Origin: CAYNNP01 sp964398215
Lineage (GTDB): Bacteria; Planctomycetota; Planctomycetia; Pirellulales; Pirellulaceae
DNA length: 27,371 nucleotides
NCBI GenBank assembly: GCA_964398215.1
Contig: CAYNNP010000063.1
Coordinates: 1 to 27,371, forward strand
Reading direction: 5' to 3'
In this document: piece after piece, positions 23,901-27,371 of the stretch
Position numbering within the stretch: the stretch's first letter is position 1
Layout of the letters: every line of letters begins with the position of its first letter
Made by a program: the position numbers and the translations under genes
The notes under the pieces: model-generated
The model's input: the letters and a program-made list of their open reading frames with translations, nothing else
Databases searched by the model: none
Told to the model about the DNA's origin: nothing

Positions 23901-24069
23901 CGACGTCGCGGCGATGAAACCCGCCAAGACTTCCGCAATGCCAGCCGGTCTGGTCAATCAACTCAGCAATCGACAACAGTTCCTAGATTTGACTCGGTTC
24001 TTAATGGAAGTAAACGAGCGGGGCGCCGATCACATGGAAAAGCTGAAACAAGCAGTCACGCCGAAATAG
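20926..24069 (+). CDS. Secreted PVC-type dehydrogenase with two haem-c motifs and a discoidin domain
   Basis: About 1047 residues, exported (signal core LGAYLSALFVVAASNLAWS). The N-terminal half is a glucose/sorbosone-dehydrogenase-like beta-propeller (PSAITWDGNGRMYVVEMRTY; SATGPDGCLYIVDMYRGIIQ). The central part has HEAT-type helices (about 420-560). A first cytochrome-c motif CVTCH (about residue 611) follows. Next comes a discoidin/F5-8-type-C-like region (GGCIDDNPKSRWDTG ... PIQHIRITQTG), then a second haem site CAKCH (about 908) with the PVC haem-binding extension. The order matches the PVC-superfamily membrane-bound dehydrogenase domain family; the likely role is periplasmic oxidation of a sugar or alcohol with electrons passed to haem, substrate unknown. 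The GTG at 20926 has AGGA 5 nt upstream and gives a clean signal peptide; a TTG at 20905 is the alternative. Confidence 0.92.
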   Translation: MYELPRLGAYLSALFVVAASNLAWSDDVSTKAPPLSPEESIQTMRVADGYSVVPVLSEPHIHEPSAITWDGNGRMYVVEMRTYMQDIDGKNQLKPTSRVSRHEDTNGDGVYDKHTVFADNLCLPRMVLPLIDKVIIRETNTLDLKSYQDTNGDGVADKIELWHEGGNRGGNLEHQPSGLIWNIDNWLYTTYSRHRYRFTGGKVVQEPLPHGSGQWGLTHDDEGRIFYSTAGGENPAMDFQRPIIYGRISLAGEQAPGFRDVFPIDTVPDVQGGRGRVRNDNSLNRFTGCCGQSIYRGNCMPADFNGDLIIPEPVGRLVRRAKVTNDDGRIVVSNAYDQKEFIAATDPNFRPVNSATGPDGCLYIVDMYRGIIQEGNWVREGSYLRGIVQQYELDKNIGRGRIFRVDHETTERGPQPRMLDETPAQLVSHLSHSNGWWRSEAQKLIVLRGDQTVVPALRELLASSTSPLARLHAIWTLEGLDALDDSVLKTGFSDSDSRVRSAAIRISEPLIASNRSLDESIQSFVSDPSPDVIIQTLLSVGRAGHPDAERIMDEITTNHPQNQAITGIASQMKARAAALIAEQKKLQELRRRNKQLAESVVRGKTIYKTLCVTCHGPDGKGMASPDHKDKMVAPPLDGSSRVTGHKERLTRIMLHGLMGPVDDKTYTAGLMLPMGANTDQWIGDVATYIRNEWGNKGSLIEASDVARIREQSAKRIGPWTLNELKYYDPPALEDRASWKLTTSHHKGSVGGCIDDNPKSRWDTGTTQKPGMWLGVELPEPVKLMSVVLDSRGSKMDYPRGYVVTVSTDGSEWSDPVAIGLGDGPVTEIEVDCPEPIQHIRITQTGFSTNKYWSIHELTIKGLSLRDPPPVALAEQLAKVDSAQLAREARTKGDATRGALLFFNQALSCAKCHAPTSGDRLGPDVAAKRDGVSDPFLVDSILNPSKEIRKEFAQMVVLTEDGLAITGFIVKETDDELVLREPAGGKLITLAQDDVAAMKPAKTSAMPAGLVNQLSNRQQFLDLTRFLMEVNERGADHMEKLKQAVTPK

Positions 24070-24111
24070 CAAAGTTGGCAAAACCCGTAGCGGAAGTCTT
24101 CAAGATCTATT

Positions 24112-24189
24112 TCGTTTAACCGGTAGCCGTAGGCGCACGCGTGTGACGACTTAGATGATCGCGTGCGCCTTCGGCTACCGATTAAACGA
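24112..24189. repeat. Dispersed palindromic repeat, near-perfect copy
   Basis: Two 30-nt arms (24112-24141 and 24160-24189) are reverse complements with 2 mismatches, around an 18-nt loop. The left arm reads TCGTTTAACCGG...GCGCACGCG. It begins 43 nt after the stop of the PVC dehydrogenase. A T-tract is absent, so a simple intrinsic terminator is unlikely. The left arm recurs at 16677-16706. Confidence 0.93.
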
Positions 24190-24201
24190 TTAAGTCAACA
24201 A

Positions 24202-24222
24202 GGCTAGCGTCTTGTCGCTCAC
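24202..24222. repeat. Tail copy of the 12699-12719 repeat, overlapping a stop codon
   Basis: 20 of 21 bases match 12699-12719 (GGCTAGCGTCTTG... against GGCTAACGTCTTG...). Its last bases include TCA at 24219-24221, which is the TGA stop of the minus-strand AlkB-like gene. Confidence 0.8.
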
Positions 24223-24800
24223 GTCTCTGCGAACGCGCGCATCGTGACGGAGACACGCCGGCTGCGAAACCTTGCAAACTTGGGAACTTCGTGTGTCCAT
24301 GTTTGGTTCGTGTCCCAAGGTATCACGACAAAGTCACCGTTGTTGAGCGAAAAATCTTTCGGCGGAGAACCACTTGGATAGGGTCGCATTCGAAAGACGC
24401 GTTCTTCGCCAAGCGAAACGGTCACGATCGATGAATCCGGAACCAACCCACTGACACTGTCTCGGTGCTTTCCGTGATAGTGTTTCAATTCACCGTCATG
24501 CCAATTCACAAACATTCCGTTCATGCGCGAGTCAATTACTCGCTGGCACCACTTTAAAAACAACAGCATGCATGGTGGCGCTTGTTTCGCGACTGCAACT
24601 TGTTTCGCGAACGGATAGTCACGCTCGTAGGCTTGGTCCCAACGCGGAACCTTCACCATCTTCCCGTGTATCAAAATCTCCGAGTATTCCTCGGGGTGCA
24701 AATTCCAAATTGCATCAAACTCGTCGTCACTGGGAATCAGGTCAGAATCGATGGTGCCAATTTGGATCGAATGTTTCTCATCTAACTTCACCAGTCGCAC
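24219..24800 (-). CDS. AlkB-like Fe(II)/2-oxoglutarate dioxygenase
   Basis: Jelly-roll oxygenase using Fe(II) and 2-oxoglutarate; relatives demethylate nucleic acids or proteins. Numbered from the longer ATG start at 24839, the iron triad reads His125-x-Asp127 (HYHGKHRDS) and His183 (TWTHEVP). The 2OG-binding R-x5-R signature is RVSVTMR (195-201), diagnostic of AlkB-type enzymes. NGMFVNWHDGELKHYHGKH resembles the N-x-Y...H-x-D segment of the family. The preferred start is the GTG at 24798-24800, which has GGGGAG 6 nt upstream; the ATG at 24839 lacks a ribosome site. The substrate is unknown. The stop codon lies inside a dispersed repeat. Confidence 0.87.
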   Translation of the reverse strand: MRLVKLDEKHSIQIGTIDSDLIPSDDEFDAIWNLHPEEYSEILIHGKMVKVPRWDQAYERDYPFAKQVAVAKQAPPCMLLFLKWCQRVIDSRMNGMFVNWHDGELKHYHGKHRDSVSGLVPDSSIVTVSLGEERVFRMRPYPSGSPPKDFSLNNGDFVVIPWDTNQTWTHEVPKFARFRSRRVSVTMRAFAET

Positions 24801-24923
24801 ATCACTCTCCCCAAGACAGTGTCGTAATCTCCATCGCATGCCTAATGCATACGCCCAAAGATCATATAGCTGCTTGAGAAATTAAGCGATGTGCCACCAT
24901 CGTCGCAGACGCGAAATGCACCG

Positions 24924-25604
24924 TTAGATGTAGTTCAGAATCGACTGTTGATCCAATTTCTTGACTGCATAGACTAGCTCCAGCACTGACCCCACACCCA
25001 TTTTTCGCAGCGACCGTGCGCGGTGTTTGTCGATTGTTTGAAAGGTAACTCCCAGCAATTTGGCAATCGTCTTGGTCGGCGTGCCTTGCAAGCAGTGGCG
25101 GAGCACTTCACGTTCTCGATTGGTCAATTCAATGATCCTGGAGCGCAATTCGCAGGGCGATGGGTTGCCCGAGCAATCTGCAAGTAGCACTCGCGCGATG
25201 ACTTTTTCCAGATCGGGAGCCGAACATGGTTTACCGATACACCCACTGACCCCTGCGCGGCACAAATCGTAAATGAATTTTGGCGACCGGTTGTTTGACA
25301 CGACAATCGCTGGAAAACCAATCACGGAATCCCATAACTGTTCCAGGCACTCATCAAGCGGCTGCGTTAGCGAATCGGCATTGATCAAAACAACGCCCGA
25401 CACTTTACTTTGTATGAAGCGATGCACTTCCAAAACGTCTTGGATCGGTTGAGTGCGCGTGGTGGTTGGCGACAGTATCGCCGCAATCTCTCCGTTGGTT
25501 TCCAAGGAGAAAACCATCGCTTGTTGAATTGGTGCCGGCGGAACCATCGGCGTGGTGATTGTGCTGAACGACGTAGCGCCGCCACTGATCATTCCAATAT
25601 TCAT
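24924..25604 (-). CDS. LuxR-type regulator with degenerate receiver domain
   Basis: 226 residues. The C-terminal region 158-215 is a LuxR/NarL helix-turn-helix (LTNREREVLRHCLQG, TKTIAKLLGVTFQTIDKHRA, SLRKMGVGSVLELV). The N-terminal region looks like a response-regulator receiver (GVVLINADSL, FPAIVVSNN, GVSGCIGKPCSAPDLEKVI). The Lys-Pro pair is kept (Lys125), but the phosphorylation site reads Asn75 or Asp77 after VVLI, and the N-terminal acidic pair is missing. It may therefore be a pseudo-receiver, controlled by something other than phosphorylation. No histidine kinase is adjacent. It is divergent from a second LuxR protein at 25978. The ATG (25602-25604) has GGGG 6 nt upstream. Confidence 0.88.
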   Translation of the reverse strand: MNIGMISGGATSFSTITTPMVPPAPIQQAMVFSLETNGEIAAILSPTTTRTQPIQDVLEVHRFIQSKVSGVVLINADSLTQPLDECLEQLWDSVIGFPAIVVSNNRSPKFIYDLCRAGVSGCIGKPCSAPDLEKVIARVLLADCSGNPSPCELRSRIIELTNREREVLRHCLQGTPTKTIAKLLGVTFQTIDKHRARSLRKMGVGSVLELVYAVKKLDQQSILNYI

Positions 25605-25636
25605 TGTTTGCCCCGAATATCTTGAGGAGTGAAATC

Positions 25637-25652
25637 CGCATAGTCCTATGCG
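25637..25652. promoter_or_regulatory. Perfect palindrome, candidate operator
   Basis: CGCATAGTCCTATGCG: 7-bp arms with a 2-nt centre, the size of a dimeric helix-turn-helix site. It lies 33 nt upstream of the minus-strand LuxR start, suitable for autoregulation. Confidence 0.5.
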
Positions 25653-25771
25653 TGTTTTATTACCCTAGCTTTTGCATCGGACACAAGCCAAAGATTTGAA
25701 AGTTCAATCACCTGGATTTGGGTTATCCCTCATTTGAATCAAAGTGATTTCGTGAGGGTTTACCATCACAG

Positions 25772-25795
25772 ATTCGTATGCGTCGCGATGCGAAT
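25772..25795. promoter_or_regulatory. Imperfect palindrome, candidate second operator
   Basis: ATTCGTATGCG...GCGAAT has ATTCG (25772-25776) and CGAAT (25791-25795) as outer arms. It contains TATGCG, also present in the palindrome at 25637-25652. The match is loose, so chance is possible. Confidence 0.3.
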
Positions 25796-25977
25796 TTTCG
25801 TTTAGCCCATGAACGGCGTTTCATATTGTCTTTGGCGTACAAGCGCCGATCTGAAAAGCGATGCGAAATTCACGCACAGTACAATTCAGATTTGATCTGC
25901 AACCCGCAAACATCGTCACCCGATATCAAAGCTGTATCAGAATCGCGTCAGGCAATGACTACACATGGGGTAACAAA

Positions 25978-26625
25978 ATGAGAAATTGGGGTTGGATTCT
26001 TGTGGTTGGAAACTCAGAACCAAGCACTGCAGCAATCTGTCAATACTTGAAGAAAGGGCGCCTCGCGTTTGACAACCTATCGCTGGATGAGCGTATAGAT
26101 TCAATGCGGTCTTATTCGATGGCATTCGTGTGCGGGTCAACCCACAGTGAACCAAATGTGATTCTGCAACTTGAAGAACTCAAGAAGCTGAAAATACCAA
26201 CAGCAATTGTTGTGTCAGATTTTAGCCAGTACTTTTCGGATAAATGTCAGAGGAACGGTTTGGGCACACCGATGCAGTTGCCTTTGAATGATCTGGCAAT
26301 GAGTGAAGTATTGAACACGGCGATGTACCGGAGCGACGCGGCACTACTAAAAGCTGCAATGCCAACCTACGCCAGAAAACTGAAGCAGCTTGAGGATCGT
26401 GAGCGGTTGATTGTTCAGATGGCAGCTGACGGCGCAACGAACCGCCGGATTGCCACATGCGTTGGGCTGGCAGAGAAAACGGTGGAACGGATCCGTCAAA
26501 AACTTCGTAAAAAATTGAACGTGAATAGTGTCGCCGAAATGACACAGGTGGTCACACTGGGAATGGTCTTTGAACTAGGCACACCTCCCGCTTTCCCGAT
26601 TCCGACGGCAGGCATCGAGTCATGA
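25978..26625 (+). CDS. LuxR-type regulator with highly degenerate receiver domain
   Basis: 215 residues from the ATG at 25978 (MRNWGWILVVGNSEPSTAAI); a start at 25861 would add 39 residues unlike the family. Residues 1-120 keep the alternating strand pattern of a receiver (WILVVGNSE, MAFVCGSTH, IPTAIVVSD). However, the phospho-acceptor site is Gly/Ser (VCGSTH) and the conserved Lys is replaced (GTPMQLP), so phosphorylation is unlikely. Residues 133-192 form a LuxR helix-turn-helix (EDRERLIVQMAADG, NRRIATCVGLAEKTVERIRQ, KLRKKLNVNSVAEMTQ). It is divergent from the related regulator at 25604. GGGG occurs about 8 nt before the start. Confidence 0.87.
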   Translation: MRNWGWILVVGNSEPSTAAICQYLKKGRLAFDNLSLDERIDSMRSYSMAFVCGSTHSEPNVILQLEELKKLKIPTAIVVSDFSQYFSDKCQRNGLGTPMQLPLNDLAMSEVLNTAMYRSDAALLKAAMPTYARKLKQLEDRERLIVQMAADGATNRRIATCVGLAEKTVERIRQKLRKKLNVNSVAEMTQVVTLGMVFELGTPPAFPIPTAGIES

Positions 26626-26646
26626 CGCATTGGGTTGGCCCCAAGC

Positions 26647-26690
26647 AGGCCGGATCAAGAAGCGTAGCGACGTTGCGATTGGTCCGGCCT
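26647..26690 (+). terminator. Stem-loop after the LuxR gene, possible terminator
   Basis: AGGCCGGATCA (26647-26657) pairs with TGGTCCGGCCT (26680-26690): 11 bp with one G-U, 22-nt loop. It begins 21 nt after the LuxR stop. No T-tract follows, so it is not a textbook terminator. Confidence 0.45.
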
Positions 26691-26827
26691 TCACACTGTC
26701 GTGACTGGCATTCACGCGATAGGCTGGGAGAGTTGAAAAGTCGCTGGATTCTATTCAGATTTTTCTGGCTGCCCCCTAGTTCGTGACCTACTTTTCAAAG
26801 GGTCCAACTCTTTTCTTAGGGATTCGC

Positions 26828-27371
26828 GTGCAATTTTGTAAGCTAGCGCTCGCTCTAACAGTTCTTTGGTGTTCACCAATAATTGCCCATGGCGATGATC
26901 CCATCGCCGTTTCACGTGCGAATGTAATCCGGACCCTTCAAAGTCTTTCAGATGTCGATAGTCCAAAATGGATGCTGGGCCAGAACGTAGGCCACGGAAG
27001 CGATGACCTGCCGGCAAAGTATCAATCAAGCTTTGGAAAACTGGAGCAGCGGTATGGCACATGTCCCAAAATGCTGGGGCTAGATCTTGGATATGAAGAA
27101 ACTCCACGATCCAACAAAACGTTAACTCGAATTGCCAAGCAACATGCGCAGCGCGGCGGCGTCGTAACCATTAGCCTTCACCCCAAAAGTGTTTTCGGTG
27201 GTGGTCTCCGTGACGTATCGAACCGGCGGAATTTCAGAGAGATTTTCCGAAAGGGATCCATGGCGAACTTGCGCTGGTTCAGCACGCTGGATCGAGTCGC
27301 GGCTCAACTGCAGGTGTTGCAAGATCAAGGAGTCATCGTCTTGTGGCGCCCGTTGCATGAAATGAATGGCG
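26828..27371 (+). CDS. GH26-like beta-mannanase, 5' part (runs off the window)
   Basis: An open frame of 181 codons from the GTG at 26828 to the window end with no stop. AGGGA (26818-26822) lies 5 nt upstream. The first 20 residues (QFCKLALALTVLWCSPIIA after the start) form a signal peptide. The mature part reads KWMLGQNVGHG, KMLGLDLGYEE, GGVVTISLHPKSVFGGG, RWFSTLDRVAAQLQVLQDQG and VIVLWRPLHEMNG. The last motif is the acid/base Glu region of glycoside hydrolase family 26 (mannan endo-1,4-beta-mannosidase and relatives). The second catalytic Glu would lie beyond the window. It likely degrades beta-mannan or a related polysaccharide outside the cytoplasm. Confidence 0.85.
   Translation, partial: MQFCKLALALTVLWCSPIIAHGDDPIAVSRANVIRTLQSLSDVDSPKWMLGQNVGHGSDDLPAKYQSSFGKLEQRYGTCPKMLGLDLGYEETPRSNKTLTRIAKQHAQRGGVVTISLHPKSVFGGGLRDVSNRRNFREIFRKGSMANLRWFSTLDRVAAQLQVLQDQGVIVLWRPLHEMNG

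Larger units (their letters stand above)
25605..25977. other. Divergent regulatory interval between two LuxR-type genes
   Basis: 373 nt with no credible gene. It contains two palindromes (25637-25652 and 25772-25795) and must hold both divergent promoters. No terminator was seen. Confidence 0.6.

Noticed and set aside
26751..27358. Two minus-strand open frames
   Set aside because: Antisense to the GH26-like gene, which has a signal peptide, ribosome site and catalytic motif.
1..27371. CRISPR arrays, tRNA, rRNA, transposases, integrases
   Set aside because: No regularly spaced direct repeats, cloverleaf-like sequences or recombinase motifs were seen on either strand.

Overview
The window reads as a chromosome segment from a marine planctomycete of the Rhodopirellula/Pirellula type. 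The main evidence is the large secreted PVC-type dehydrogenase with haem-c motifs and a discoidin domain. Supporting signs are secreted EF-hand and FSIRDLF-type membrane proteins, frequent GTG starts, weak Shine-Dalgarno sites and moderate GC. No phage, transposase, CRISPR array, tRNA or rRNA was seen. A run of 100 N (6620-6719) is a scaffold gap inside one gene.

Layout. 1-2467: dnaK on the minus strand, with a perfect 13-bp hairpin terminator behind it. 2468-5825: a secreted HEAT-containing protein and a divergent secreted alpha/beta hydrolase. 6148-8700: a secreted RGG-repeat/EF-hand protein broken by the gap, then an aldo/keto reductase starting 1 nt after its stop. 8706-12440: a minus-strand operon of membrane-anchored protein, TPR-AAA+ ATPase and TPR-membrane protein, joined by a 4-nt overlap and a 16-nt gap. 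12441-15085: small membrane or secreted proteins with several palindromic intergenic repeats. 15237-16610: a tryptophanase whose specificity residues are readable. 16776-20509: a minus-strand run of eboE-like gene, pdxJ, ECF sigma factor and an uncharacterised 'MCCF' protein. 20582-20925: a gene-free interval holding a candidate structured small RNA and a good promoter for the next gene. 20926-24069: the PVC dehydrogenase. 24219-24800: an AlkB-like dioxygenase. 24924-26625: two divergent LuxR-type regulators with degenerate receivers, flanking palindromes. 26828-27371: the 5' part of a GH26 beta-mannanase-like gene that runs off the end.

How it fits together. Most genes are housekeeping (DnaK, PdxJ) or typical of planctomycete polysaccharide and extracytoplasmic biology (hydrolase, PVC dehydrogenase, GH26, ECF sigma). 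The least explained items are: (i) the small RNA candidate at about 20604-20723, with two mutually exclusive terminator hairpins; (ii) families of intergenic palindromes whose paired copies show compensatory changes; (iii) the AAA+/TPR/membrane operon; and (iv) the paired pseudo-receiver LuxR regulators. No known defence system was recognised. All calls come from reading the sequence; no database search was run.
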